Assembly: GCA_963725395.1 (NCBI GenBank)
Contig: CAVRYH010000012.1
Span: 62,001-126,000, forward strand
DNA from: Bog-756 sp963725395
Lineage (GTDB): Bacteria; Actinomycetota; Acidimicrobiia; Acidimicrobiales; RAAP-2
DNA length: 64,000 bases
Direction: 5' to 3'
In this document: positions 52,868-61,320 of the stretch, one piece after another
Position numbering within the stretch: the first letter of the stretch is position 1
Layout: each line of letters opens with the position of its first letter
Position numbers and translations under genes: made by a program
Notes under the pieces: model-generated
What the model saw: the letters and a program-made list of their open reading frames with translations, nothing else
Database searches by the model: none
What the model was told of the DNA's origin: nothing

Positions 52868-53745
52868 TATTCCCCGGGGCCCTTTCGCCGGAGCCGGTCA
52901 CCAAACCGAAGGACCTTGCTGGCGGATTGGTCCGAGATCCCGAGGTGACGCTTCGCCCAGTCATAGGCGCGAAGCATCTGGGTGTCCGCGTAGATGGAGA
53001 GGCCGTGAAGGCCGTCTCCGGGCCGCGCCCGATACTCGGTCGAGCGGACATGGGGCTCGTCTTCGACACTGAAGTAGTACAGCGCCATGGATCGTCTGGC
53101 CACTCCGACGGGACAGCGCAGCGGGTCGGGATGACCGTGGAACGAGTCGACGTCGGTGGTGAAGATCAGCACGCGATTGCGCAACGGGCTGACCTTCTCG
53201 ACGCAGCGCTTCATGTCCGCGCTCCACAACTCGAGGTCACCCCCATATTCGGGCTTCCAGTCCTCGTCGTTCAGATAGAGAAGGAGGTTGGCCCGTCGCT
53301 GCCACTTGTGGTTCCCAGGATGTACCGTGAAGTCAGCGTGGATGTTGAGGTAGCCGCCGGTCGTCGACTGGTGGAGGCCACCTCCCTCGAGCGTGGGATC
53401 GGCGAGAAGGTCGTCCACTCCGATCAGGCGGCCCACGAACTCGACGAACCTCGGCGAGTTGAGCTCTTTCAGGATCTGCTGGAGCGTCGGGCCCCAGGTC
53501 TCCGGATCGGTGTTGCTGAACTTCCGCTCGTTGGTGTGGAGGTAGTTGTTCCAGCGGTCGGGGTCGAGCGGAGGGAATTCCTCGATTGCCGCCGAAACCG
53601 CTGTGGGTTCGAGGAAGTGGTCGAGCACGATGTGCGGGTAGGGCGTGGCGGACTGGTAGGTGGCGCGCAGCCTGTCGAGGTCCGCCTCGAGGCGGCCCAC
53701 GTCCACCACCGGCGCCTGCGTCTCATTTCTCGGCTCGGTCGTCAT
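52867..53745 (-). CDS. 2OG-Fe(II) oxygenase (prolyl-hydroxylase-like fold)
   Basis: 292 residues. Iron ligands HAD at H136/D138 (YLNIHADFT), a distal histidine in FHGHP (H203) and a downstream arginine cluster (VARRS) for 2-oxoglutarate. NLLLYLNDEDWKPEYGGDLELW is the family core strand. It probably hydroxylates a sugar, peptide or lipid head group of the envelope glycan. Start ATG 53745 (upstream frame open but not protein-like). It is translationally coupled to the membrane protein that follows. Confidence 0.88.
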   Translation of the reverse strand: MTTEPRNETQAPVVDVGRLEADLDRLRATYQSATPYPHIVLDHFLEPTAVSAAIEEFPPLDPDRWNNYLHTNERKFSNTDPETWGPTLQQILKELNSPRFVEFVGRLIGVDDLLADPTLEGGGLHQSTTGGYLNIHADFTVHPGNHKWQRRANLLLYLNDEDWKPEYGGDLELWSADMKRCVEKVSPLRNRVLIFTTDVDSFHGHPDPLRCPVGVARRSMALYYFSVEDEPHVRSTEYRARPGDGLHGLSIYADTQMLRAYDWAKRHLGISDQSASKVLRFGDRLRRKGPGE

Positions 53746-54166
53746 GCTGGCTCGATTCGCACTACCGACAGTGAATCCCGGTTTGCCGGCCAGGTGGGCG
53801 CGTGAGGGATCCCGTCTTGCGAAGTCAGCGTAACTGACGCCGCCCAACCGCTGGTCAGGGGCCCCGTTGTTCGGGCACGCCCCGGCATCCGAACCTCCCT
53901 GGAGCTCCACTGCGGGACCCACACCGCTCGACCCGGACCTTGGCCGTCTCGGCCACAGAGGTCCGGATCTCCCACTCTCGCGGTCACGACGCCCCCCCTT
54001 TTGCCGCTGCGATCACGCTGAAGGGCAACCGCCCCAAGCCCCAAGACTTTAGCCTGCCCGTCCGTCGGGTCGCGTCGTCGACATTGACGGTTGCTGGCCT
54101 CGGAACGGCCCACCCCTCCCCCCGGCCCGGGGGACGGTCGCCGAGCGCCCACGCCCTTCTGCCCCG
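53746..54166. other. intergenic region, no gene recognised
   Basis: 421 bases between the 2OG oxygenase start and the GtrA stop, both on the minus strand. Short frames here do not look like proteins. Promoters are expected, but no distinct motif or hairpin was found. Confidence 0.45.
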
Positions 54167-54649
54167 TCAGCCCTCGACCCCGACCTCCGCGTCGGCGATC
54201 TCAGCGAACAGGCGGTTGAGGATGAGGAATTTTAGGAACCAGAGGATGCCGAATGCGGCCACGTTGGCCCCCACCACGAGCACGGTCCGAGCCAGATGGT
54301 GGAGGTGGTGTGCGTCTGCGAAATTGTGGGCCAGATCGGCCGTGATCAGGGCGAAGCCTATGCCGGTGAAGGACATGACCCAGAACGGGAGTATCTCCCG
54401 CCAGATGTGCGACCGGCCGCTCTTCCCCCACACCCACCTCCGGTTGAGGATGTAGGACGGGATGCCGGCCATCACATTGGCGAACAGGGTGCTCAGCACC
54501 TCGGTCCACAACCGGAGCACCCCGTAGACGATGGTCAGGATGACCAACGAGGTCAGTGCGGAGATGATCGAGACCATCGTGTATCGGATGACCTTGAGCC
54601 CCTCGGGGGTACGGCAGAAGCGCCAGAATCGTGCCAGGGCCTCGTTCAC
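54167..54649 (-). CDS. GtrA family membrane protein
   Basis: 160 residues, four membrane helices in the GtrA pattern: VIRYTMVSIISALTSLVILTIVY, then a helix with SYILNRRWVWGKSGR (the conserved N-R-x-W-V-W loop), then two more ending in FLKFLILNRLFA. These proteins help flip undecaprenyl-linked sugars. Start GTG 54649 is inferred from TAGCCT seven bases upstream; the upstream in-frame ATG at 54730 gives a longer, less conserved N-terminus. Confidence 0.85.
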   Translation of the reverse strand: MNEALARFWRFCRTPEGLKVIRYTMVSIISALTSLVILTIVYGVLRLWTEVLSTLFANVMAGIPSYILNRRWVWGKSGRSHIWREILPFWVMSFTGIGFALITADLAHNFADAHHLHHLARTVLVVGANVAAFGILWFLKFLILNRLFAEIADAEVGVEG

Positions 54650-54656
54650 CGGAGTC

Positions 54657-54662
54657 AGGCTA
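54657..54662 (-). promoter_or_regulatory. -10 box of leaderless-type promoter (gtrA-like gene)
   Basis: On the minus strand TAGCCT, seven bases ahead of GTG 54649. Confidence 0.4.
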
Positions 54663-54760
54663 CCCGTTCGAAATGGCCAGGCACCGGTTGGCGTCCGCCA
54701 GCGGTGAACGAAGGCGGAGCTGGGGGCCACCGTCCTCCGACGATCGTCGTGGTCGGCCGG

Positions 54761-56626
54761 TCACGACAGGACCCCCCACAGGGTCGGGAGATGGACCACG
54801 ACCTCCTCGGGTGAGGAACCCGTGACCTGGATGATCATGCGGGGGTCGGACCCGAGGTGGAAATACGGAATTCTCCGCAGCTTGCCCTTGGCGCCCGCGA
54901 CGAAGACCGAGGAGTACGCATTGAACGTGACCGGAAGGGCCAGCCTGGTCGCCGCTCTGCACGCAACCGTGAATGTGAGCTGCAATGTCTCGAGCGGGGC
55001 ATGGGTCGGCACGGACACGGTGCAGGGTGTGCGGGTCAGCGAACCTGCACCATCTTGAACCTGGTGGAGGCGCGCGTAGAGCGGGCCGTCGCTGTAGAGC
55101 TCATGGCCGTCAGCCGCGAAGACCTTGGGGAGGTATTCGAGGAAGAGAATACCGTTGAAGCTCAAGATCCCCTCGTAGGTGCGAAAATCGATGTGGCTCG
55201 GAAGCTCGGACAACGCGGCGCTCGGAAACTGGTCCCGTCCGGCCAGCAGCTCATAGTGGGTGGTCCATGTCGAGGTGAGAGGGGAGAGCAGGACGATCGA
55301 CAGCAACCAGGCCCCAATGCCCAGCCTCGGGAGGATCGAGGTCGGATAGGCACGAATGATGACGTTTCCGATGACCACCACCAGCACGACGCCGATCGGA
55401 ATGATGAAGCACAGCATCCGATTGGGGAAGTCGATGACCTCCAGTGGCGCCAGGAATCGGTACACCCCGAGGAAGATCCGAAGCTGCAGGAGCATGTAGA
55501 TGGCGCCACTCAGCAGCAGGAAGGCGATCGACGGAAGGTCCATGACGCGGGCGAGGTCCGCTCGCCCCGGTCTTCCGGTGACCAGCCGGACGGCGACGAC
55601 ACCGAGGAGGGCGAGAACGACCGGTATCCAGATGGCGAAGTCGATCTGGAGGTCGAGGTGTGGGCTGTCCGAAAGCCACCTGTACGAACCGTTGTAGAAG
55701 TACGACCAGAACGTGACGAAATTCTGCGACACCGTATCGTGGTGGGTGACCTTGGATGCGGGGTCGTAGTACTCAGAGAACCTCAGTTCGGCAACAAGCG
55801 TGGGTGCGAGCAACACCAGCGCGCCGGTGACGACAACCGCCAGGCGAGCCCCGATCCGGCGGAGTCCCCGCCACCCGGCAACAGCGAGGAACGTCGCCAG
55901 GGCCATCGCCAGGGTGAAGATGGAGATGAGCCCGATGGCGCTGTGGGCATCCACGAGCAGGGGCACGATGACGATCAACAGAAGGGACACTCGCCGGTTC
56001 TTTACCAGGTTGAGGCACCAGAAGAGCAGCCAGGGAACGATCATCATGGCCGAGAACTCGGCGAGGTCGCCGCGCACGAGCCAGTCGGTGAAGACGTAGT
56101 TGGTGAAGAGGAAGCCAAGCGACCCGACGACGCACAGCAGCCGGCTGTCCGTGACCATCCCGAGAGCACGCCGCATGCCGTACGCGCCGACGACCAGAAA
56201 GACGGCGATGGTCAGGACCAGGGTCGGCTTCATCGATCCACCGAGGAGTATGTAGATGAACCCCGACACGTAGAAGAACGCCTTTTGGTAGTAGAGCAGG
56301 ACGGGAGTGCCGAGACCGAGTCCGTCGCTGCTCGACCAGACGGGGAAGAGGTCGAGATGTCGGAAGTGGGCTGCGTACAGTTGAACGAGAATGAGTTGGT
56401 TGTAGAAGGCTTGGCCAATGGGCCATCCGGAACGACGACCGACGACCGAGAGGATCAGCGCGGCGGCGGCCACCACAAGCACCGCGTAGACCGTCTCGAA
56501 GAGCCACCTCCGACCGAGTATCCCCCGGGACGGGGATGGTCCGTCCGACTCTGGTCGGTGCACAGAATCGTCCTCGGATGCAGGGATTCGCGATTCCTCC
56601 GCCACCCCCCCGGGCCCCGGTCGCAT
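54761..56626 (-). CDS. large polytopic membrane protein (YfhO/GT-C-like)
   Basis: 621 residues with about 12 hydrophobic helices and a C-terminal exodomain of about 150 residues. Features: an early PVWSSSDGLGLGTPVLLYYQ loop and a periplasmic RFSEYYDPASKVTHHDTV segment. The helices are separated by short loops. It resembles YfhO-like/6-pyruvoyl-tetrahydropterin-synthase-related membrane proteins thought to act in glycan or polymer transfer. ATG 56626 with TAGCCT (minus strand) eight bases upstream. It sits between GtrA and a GT39-type transferase. Confidence 0.75.
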   Translation of the reverse strand: MRPGPGGVAEESRIPASEDDSVHRPESDGPSPSRGILGRRWLFETVYAVLVVAAAALILSVVGRRSGWPIGQAFYNQLILVQLYAAHFRHLDLFPVWSSSDGLGLGTPVLLYYQKAFFYVSGFIYILLGGSMKPTLVLTIAVFLVVGAYGMRRALGMVTDSRLLCVVGSLGFLFTNYVFTDWLVRGDLAEFSAMMIVPWLLFWCLNLVKNRRVSLLLIVIVPLLVDAHSAIGLISIFTLAMALATFLAVAGWRGLRRIGARLAVVVTGALVLLAPTLVAELRFSEYYDPASKVTHHDTVSQNFVTFWSYFYNGSYRWLSDSPHLDLQIDFAIWIPVVLALLGVVAVRLVTGRPGRADLARVMDLPSIAFLLLSGAIYMLLQLRIFLGVYRFLAPLEVIDFPNRMLCFIIPIGVVLVVVIGNVIIRAYPTSILPRLGIGAWLLSIVLLSPLTSTWTTHYELLAGRDQFPSAALSELPSHIDFRTYEGILSFNGILFLEYLPKVFAADGHELYSDGPLYARLHQVQDGAGSLTRTPCTVSVPTHAPLETLQLTFTVACRAATRLALPVTFNAYSSVFVAGAKGKLRRIPYFHLGSDPRMIIQVTGSSPEEVVVHLPTLWGVLS

Positions 56627-56634
56627 ATGGGGTG

Positions 56635-56640
56635 AGGCTA
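56635..56640 (-). promoter_or_regulatory. -10 box of leaderless-type promoter (YfhO-like gene)
   Basis: On the minus strand TAGCCT, eight bases ahead of ATG 56626, no ribosome binding site. Confidence 0.4.
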
Positions 56641-56756
56641 CTGGTTGCCCTTTCCGCCTTCAACGGTCGGCGTCGGGACCGTGCCACCGCGGGCCCGGGG
56701 CCCGCCCGACGATCAACCGGTCTGATGGTCGGAGGGGTGCTCCGAGAGTGGGGTCC

Positions 56757-58922
56757 TCATCGGGACGTAGACGTGAGATTGTAGACCGTCTGGCCGTCGA
56801 TGGTGGTGGCCCGGTAGTGGGATTCCACCCAGCTGGTGATGGCGGCGTCGCTGTTCGCGTTCCGACCCGGTCCCCCTCCACCGGTGCCCGAGGCGATGAA
56901 GTAGTGGATCTCCCCTCTGGTCACATAGGACTCGAAGGTGGCGAGTGAGATGTTCCCGCCCTGGCCGTTAAACCCGCCGATGGCCATGACCGCCTCGCCG
57001 CTGGCCAGTTCCAGAGAGGCAGCCGACTGCGAGCCGAAGGTGGCAGCCACCCACCGGTACGACGACGCATCCCTCGTCAGTTGCGACGCCAGGGCCGAGG
57101 AGACGTTGGTCCCTCCACCCGCCCCGCCGCCGCTCCCGAATCCGGCCGGGGTGCCGCTCGAACCCGTCCGGACCGGGCCGGCGCCGCCGGCGGTGCCGGG
57201 GGGAAACGCTGATCCCGTGCCCCCTCCCGCGACCCCGCGCCCGCCCGAGGCACCGCCGGAGAAGCCTGGAGGTGCGCCCGACCCTCCGGTGGCGGCACCG
57301 CCGGTGGGCGCCGTGCCGACGGGTGCAGAACCGGTGCCACCCGACCCTCCGGGGAGGCCCCCGCCGGACCCGCCACCCGGGCCACCCTGGCCTCCGGTGG
57401 AGACGGTCAGCGCGGGACCGGCCGAGGGGAGACTGCCGGTGTGGGCGGAGCCGAGGGTGGTGGCGGTGTAGGCCACGGGCCCGCTGAGGCAGGCCACCAA
57501 CCCGAGGACGACCATGGCCACGTCGAGGCGACGGCCGACCCGTCCCAGGTACGGGGCGGCCACCAACGACCCGGCCGAGCCGAGGGCGGACACGACGATG
57601 ACCGGGTACAGCCAGGTGTCGTATCCGGCGCTGCGGCTGAGGAGCTCGAGGGCCAGGGCGCCCGTGCCCAGGATGGTCCCGGCGCCGAGGATCCGGACGA
57701 CCAGATGGTGGCGCTGCTCCCACAGCAGCGCCGCACCCATGCCGACAAGGGCGGCGATGGCCGGGGCCAGGGCGACCGTGTAGTAGGTGTGGATCACTCC
57801 GCTGCTCAGGCTGAACACCGCACCGGTGACGAGCAGCCACCCACCCCACAGCAGAAGAGCGGCCCGGGTCCGGTCGGCTCGGGGAGCCTTCCCGCGCCAC
57901 ACGACGCCGGCCACGAGGGTGACCAGGGCAGCGGGGATGAGCCACGCGGCCTGGCCGCCCATCAGGTCGTTGAACAGGCGGAAGACGCCGGTGGGCCCGC
58001 TGAAGTTGGCGCCGCCACCCGCCGAGCCACCGGTCAGCCGGTCGACCCCGTTGTATCCGAAGATCAGGTTGAGGATGCTGTTGTCCGGGGAGCCGTCGAT
58101 GAGCGGACGGGCCGATACCGGCCACAGCGCAACCGCCGCCACCCACCAGCCGGCGGCCACGGCGACGGCCAGGCCGGACAGGAGCAGCTGCCACACCCTC
58201 CGGCCGAGGGAGGTCGGTGCGGCCAGCAGGTAGACCCCGGCGAAGGCCGGAACCACTGTGAAGGACTGAAGCATCTTGGCCAGGAACGCCGCGCCGACCA
58301 GGGCTCCGGTGGCGAGGATCCACCGGGTTCCGGCCTTTTCCAGGGCCCGGATGAGGGTGTACGCGGCAGCGGTGAGGAGCAACACCATGAACGCGTCCGG
58401 GTTGTTGAAGCGGAACATCAGCGCAGCCACCGGCGTGGTGGCCAGCACCGCTCCGGCGATCAGCCCGGCCGGCGCCCCGAACCAACGCTTGACCGCGGCG
58501 TAGACCAGGGCCACGGCGGCGACACCTTCGAGCACTTCGGGCATCAGCATGCTCCAGGAGCTGAACCCGAAGATCCGGCCCGAGAGCTCCATGATCCAGA
58601 GCGATCCCGGTGACTTGTCCACGGTGATGAAGTTGGAGGAGTCGAGCGAGCCGAAGAAGAACGCCTTCCAGCTCTTGGTCCCGGCCTGGACGGCCGCCGC
58701 GTAGAAGCTGTTGGCGTACCCCGAATCGGTCAGGTTCCAGAGGTAGGCGGCGGCGGTGGCCACTAACAGGGCGATGAAGGCCGGCAGTACCCACCGAGGC
58801 GTGGGTCGGTCGGCGCGGTCGGATCGGTCGGCGTGGCCCACCGGCTCGGTGGGCACCGGTGGGAGGACGGGGGTTGTCGTCCCCGGCTCGAGCGTCTCCG
58901 GCGGTTCGATCGTCGTGGTCAT
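56757..58922 (-). CDS. ArnT/PMT-like (GT39-type) glycosyltransferase with glycine-rich loop
   Basis: 721 residues. About 12 membrane helices in the first 500 residues. The first periplasmic loop carries DSGYANSFYAAAVQAGTKSWKAFFFGSLDSSNFITVDKSPGSLWIMEL, the region where GT-C enzymes hold the catalytic aspartate. It is followed by a Gly/Ser/Thr/Ala-rich linker of about 97 residues (about 507-604) and a conserved C-terminal domain of about 115 residues. It transfers a lipid-linked sugar to a cell-envelope acceptor. Start ATG 58922; a GTG six codons upstream is an alternative. No ribosome binding site is seen. Confidence 0.85.
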   Translation of the reverse strand: MTTTIEPPETLEPGTTTPVLPPVPTEPVGHADRSDRADRPTPRWVLPAFIALLVATAAAYLWNLTDSGYANSFYAAAVQAGTKSWKAFFFGSLDSSNFITVDKSPGSLWIMELSGRIFGFSSWSMLMPEVLEGVAAVALVYAAVKRWFGAPAGLIAGAVLATTPVAALMFRFNNPDAFMVLLLTAAAYTLIRALEKAGTRWILATGALVGAAFLAKMLQSFTVVPAFAGVYLLAAPTSLGRRVWQLLLSGLAVAVAAGWWVAAVALWPVSARPLIDGSPDNSILNLIFGYNGVDRLTGGSAGGGANFSGPTGVFRLFNDLMGGQAAWLIPAALVTLVAGVVWRGKAPRADRTRAALLLWGGWLLVTGAVFSLSSGVIHTYYTVALAPAIAALVGMGAALLWEQRHHLVVRILGAGTILGTGALALELLSRSAGYDTWLYPVIVVSALGSAGSLVAAPYLGRVGRRLDVAMVVLGLVACLSGPVAYTATTLGSAHTGSLPSAGPALTVSTGGQGGPGGGSGGGLPGGSGGTGSAPVGTAPTGGAATGGSGAPPGFSGGASGGRGVAGGGTGSAFPPGTAGGAGPVRTGSSGTPAGFGSGGGAGGGTNVSSALASQLTRDASSYRWVAATFGSQSAASLELASGEAVMAIGGFNGQGGNISLATFESYVTRGEIHYFIASGTGGGGPGRNANSDAAITSWVESHYRATTIDGQTVYNLTSTSR
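57110..57400. repeat. low-complexity glycine-rich coding tract
   Basis: Within the GT39-type gene, a run of roughly 97 codons made mostly of Gly, Ser, Ala, Thr and Pro (GGxGG-like units). It is not a perfect tandem repeat but has very biased composition, probably a flexible extracytoplasmic linker. Confidence 0.6.
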
Positions 58923-59116
58923 GGGGACAGCGTCGACCACATCGCTGTGGACCGGCTGTGGGTCCGCTGGCCGGTCGGTGCGAATCGCCGTCCGGTTCCG
59001 TGTGCTCTTTGCCCCGACGGCTGGGCATTGACACCCGGATGATCACGGCGACACCGCGGCGACGTAGAACCGGGAGCGCCACACCGTCGGATGGCAAGGC
59101 CGGGCTGCACTTCTTC

Positions 59117-59163
59117 GAGCCTGGGTGGATCATCGACCTCCTGACCTGCGCATTACGAGTGCG
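59117..59163. repeat. degenerate copy of tRNA-Thr 3' half (attachment-site-like)
   Basis: 47 bases that match 61323-61369 of the tRNA-Thr gene in the same orientation with five mismatches (42/47). They cover the CCA-proximal acceptor stem, T arm, variable loop and anticodon region. It is the expected far end of an element that inserted into the 3' half of the tRNA gene. The match ends abruptly at 59163. Confidence 0.75.
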
Positions 59164-59171
59164 AAAGAGAT

Positions 59172-59459
59172 TTGCAGGCCTTGGTTCGAAGATGCCGAGT
59201 CCTCGGGGCTGGGCTTGCCGATGATGTCGGATTCCAAGCTTTGGAGCTCGACACCTGGCTCAACTCGCCCGATGGCGCCCTGATCGCCAACGCGGTGGGA
59301 CAAGTGCTGTCGCCAGGATTCAGGCCCGACTACCAACTGGTAGTTGATGGTCTCAGATTTGCAGCGAACCATCAGCGCGTGGCCGGATGGCAAAGGGCGG
59401 TCGGAGTTGTAGTCCTCACCCTTCTGGGATGCGGCCTCTGGTTCTCAGGTAGGGATTGA
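59172..59459 (+). CDS. hypothetical protein, island-encoded
   Basis: 95 residues from TTG 59172. There is one hydrophobic helix close to the C-terminus (VGVVVLTLLGCGLWF). The upstream part has an even mix of residues (LELDTWLNSPDGALIANAVGQV) and does not look like a shadow of a minus-strand gene. The DNA is more A/T-rich than its neighbours (about 58% GC in the 59341 line). I do not recognise the family; it may be a remnant. Confidence 0.35.
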   Translation: MQALVRRCRVLGAGLADDVGFQALELDTWLNSPDGALIANAVGQVLSPGFRPDYQLVVDGLRFAANHQRVAGWQRAVGVVVLTLLGCGLWFSGRD

Positions 59460-59842
59460 TTCGCGACCCACGGGGTCGTGTCCTAGAACGGATATCCGTC
59501 CTCGTCGGCAGCGGCCCTCCGGTCGGGGAGACGGGTCGCGCCGCGTGGCCTGCCTTCTTCAACAGGGTCCGCGTGGGCAACGCCGCTGCGGCTGTGGAGG
59601 GGTGCCGGATTGCCCAGCCGGAGACGGTGAGCCGACCTGTATGCCAGGTTCATCGACGTTCTCGTTCGAGGGATGTTGGACCTCGACCCGACCATGTCAG
59701 CTAGCCGGCGGGTAGCTATTCCGAACAGGGCCTTCGGTCCGCTCCGTGAGGTCGTCGATGAACTGAGAACATATGTCAGCGAATTCGAGGGGATCCATTT
59801 CACCTGCCGTGGGACTACCGCTGACGATCAGGGATCGCAACC
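59460..59842. other. gene-free part of the relic island
   Basis: 383 bases with scraps of open frames in several phases (for example a LREVVDELRTYVSEFEG-like stretch near 59740) but no complete gene. Composition is mixed and consistent with decayed coding DNA. Confidence 0.4.
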
Positions 59843-60373
59843 GTGGGGACTGTCTCGACCACCCACGACATCGTCTGGATCGTCCTCGCCGCACTGTTGG
59901 TCGTCCGGATCGCTATCGGTGTGGCAAGGAAGGACCGGCGACGGTCCGCGGGAACGCCACCCCCTGCGGCGAATCCTACGGCGGCGCCGTCAGCTCTGAA
60001 TGCCATCCGGCCGGTGGCCGCACCGACCTCGACGGATCGCTCCGTGCTCCTTGAGGTGCGCGGCCTCACCGTGGCTTACGGACCTAAGGTGGCAGTCGAC
60101 GAGGTGAACTTCGACATCCAGGCATTCGGGCGTCTCCTCTACATCGGGCTGGTCGTGCTTGGTCTCTTCGGCGCTTCTGGCGAACTGGGCGGGTTCTGGG
60201 ACACGGTGTCGAAGTGGACCCCTGTCGGAGCACTGATGCAGGTGTTCGCCGGCGTGGTCGGGACCTTCGACACCCAGGACTGGCTGTCCCTCCTCGCCTG
60301 TGGCGGCTACGTGGTCGTCCTCACCACACTTGGCATCTACTGGTTCCGGTTCGATGTCCAGTGGCCCTTATAG
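59843..60373 (+). pseudogene. chimeric remnant: ABC ATPase N-terminus joined to ABC-2 permease C-terminus
   Basis: 176 residues. An N-terminal membrane helix (residues 10-27) and a Pro/Ala linker lead into LLEVRGLTVAYGPKVAVDEVNFDI, the start of an ABC ATPase before Walker A. It then runs straight into GRLLYIGLVVLGLFGASGELGGFWDTVSKWTPVGALMQVF, which looks like the C-terminal helices of an ABC-2 permease. The ATPase body, including Walker A/B and signature, is missing. The join is near residue 93 (about 60120). An in-frame deletion of most of an ABC transporter operon explains it. Confidence 0.6.
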
Positions 60374-60462
60374 CTCGTGACAGGTTCGCAACGAAATGGC
60401 GGGACTGCACCCCGCAGCGTTAGATGTCACTTCTCCGAGGATGACAGCGTGCTGTACGGGGG

Positions 60463-60789
60463 CTATTCGTATTCGTCGCTGTGGTTCGTCATATTGATCA
60501 CATTGCCATCGGGGGCGCGAACAAAGAATCGGCGCAGCCCCCACGGCTCCGTTGTCAGCTGGTGGACGATCTCAAATCCTCGTCGTTTGGCCTCCTCGTG
60601 CGCCACTTCAATGTCGGAGCCGACGAAAACCGAGACATCTGAGTCTTCGGGTGCAGTGGCATCGCGGGTAACAAGCTGGACTCGCTCGCGATATTGCTGC
60701 CCAATAGGGCATCCGGGGCATCGACCATGAAAGAGGCCGTCAACCGCTCGCTCGAATCGGTCGTGCTGGCTGCTCGCCGTCGCAGTCAT
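60463..60789 (-). pseudogene. truncated VOC/glyoxalase-family protein
   Basis: Up to 108 residues, in which the C-terminal ~75 look real: SDVSVFVGSDIEVAHEEAKRRGFEI, then RRFFVRAPDGNVINMTNH, the second beta-alpha-beta-beta half of a VOC domain with its metal-site-type region. The N-terminal half of the fold is missing; beyond residue ~32 the reading frame lies opposite the vapB remnant. It is probably broken by the same rearrangement that decapitated vapB. Confidence 0.55.
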
Positions 60790-60861
60790 GCCGATCGGCT
60801 GGGAGCGACGGCCGGACTCGACCTGGATGATGCCTCGGTGATGTCGGGCGCGTGGCGCTGA
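60727..60861 (+). pseudogene. truncated VapB antitoxin
   Basis: 44 residues beginning MKEAVNRSLESVV, which match the second half of a VapB antitoxin (the KEAVN helix and the toxin-binding acidic tail LDLDDASVMSGAWR). The ribbon-helix-helix N-terminal strand is absent: upstream bases belong to the glyoxalase remnant on the other strand. The stop overlaps the VapC start by 10 bases, the usual operon form. Confidence 0.55.
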
Positions 60862-61238
60862 ACGCCCGCTATCTGGCCGACAAGAGCGCGCTCGCACGCT
60901 TCCCGAATCCGGCCGTGGAGGCGCGACTCCGGCCACTCCTCGAAGAGGGTCGGATCGCCACCTGTGCAATCGTCGACCTGGAGGTGCTGTACTCCAGCCG
61001 GAGACTTGCTCACTACGAGGCGGTGCTCCTCGAACGTCGCAGCCTCGACAGCGCCCCGATCACGCCAGAGGTACTCGACCTAGCTATCGACCTCCAACAC
61101 GAGCTGGCCAAGCGAGGACGGCACCGGCTGGCCATCCCCGAGGTCATCATCTCGGCAGCCGCCCGGGCGGCCGGACTCATTGTCCTCCACTACGATGCCG
61201 ACTTCGAACGAGTCGGGGCAGTCGGTGGCGCCGACTAG
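60852..61238 (+). CDS. vapC: VapC-type PIN-domain toxin
   Basis: 128 residues of a PIN-domain RNase. Acidic residues D10 (YLADKSA), E44 (VDLEVLY), E97 in place of the usual aspartate (AIPEVIISAAA) and D115/D117 (HYDADFE) form the metal site. It cleaves RNA, typically tRNA or rRNA. GTG start overlaps the remnant antitoxin. The antitoxin lacks its DNA-binding and dimerisation part but keeps the toxin-binding tail, so the toxin may be neutralised, silent or unregulated. Confidence 0.75.
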   Translation: MALNARYLADKSALARFPNPAVEARLRPLLEEGRIATCAIVDLEVLYSSRRLAHYEAVLLERRSLDSAPITPEVLDLAIDLQHELAKRGRHRLAIPEVIISAAARAAGLIVLHYDADFERVGAVGGAD

Positions 61239-61320
61239 GAGTGGGTCGCCCCCAGAGGCAGCCTCTGAGACGAGTCTGCGACCAATCGGCGTGCGGCTCG
61301 GCGCGATGAGCAGCCTGAAC

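Noticed and set aside
54857..56635. Long plus-strand open frame of nearly 600 codons opposite the YfhO-like gene
   Set aside because: Composition is Asp/Glu/Gln/Arg-rich with no fold-like pattern, as expected of an antisense shadow in high-GC DNA; the minus-strand frame has clear membrane helices.
57110..57400. Possible tandem repeat or CRISPR-like array
   Set aside because: The repeats are irregular Gly-rich codons inside one gene, with no constant repeat/spacer structure.
59483..59803. Minus-strand open frame within the relic island
   Set aside because: Ser/Arg-rich, no recognisable motif and no ribosome binding site; kept only as decayed DNA.
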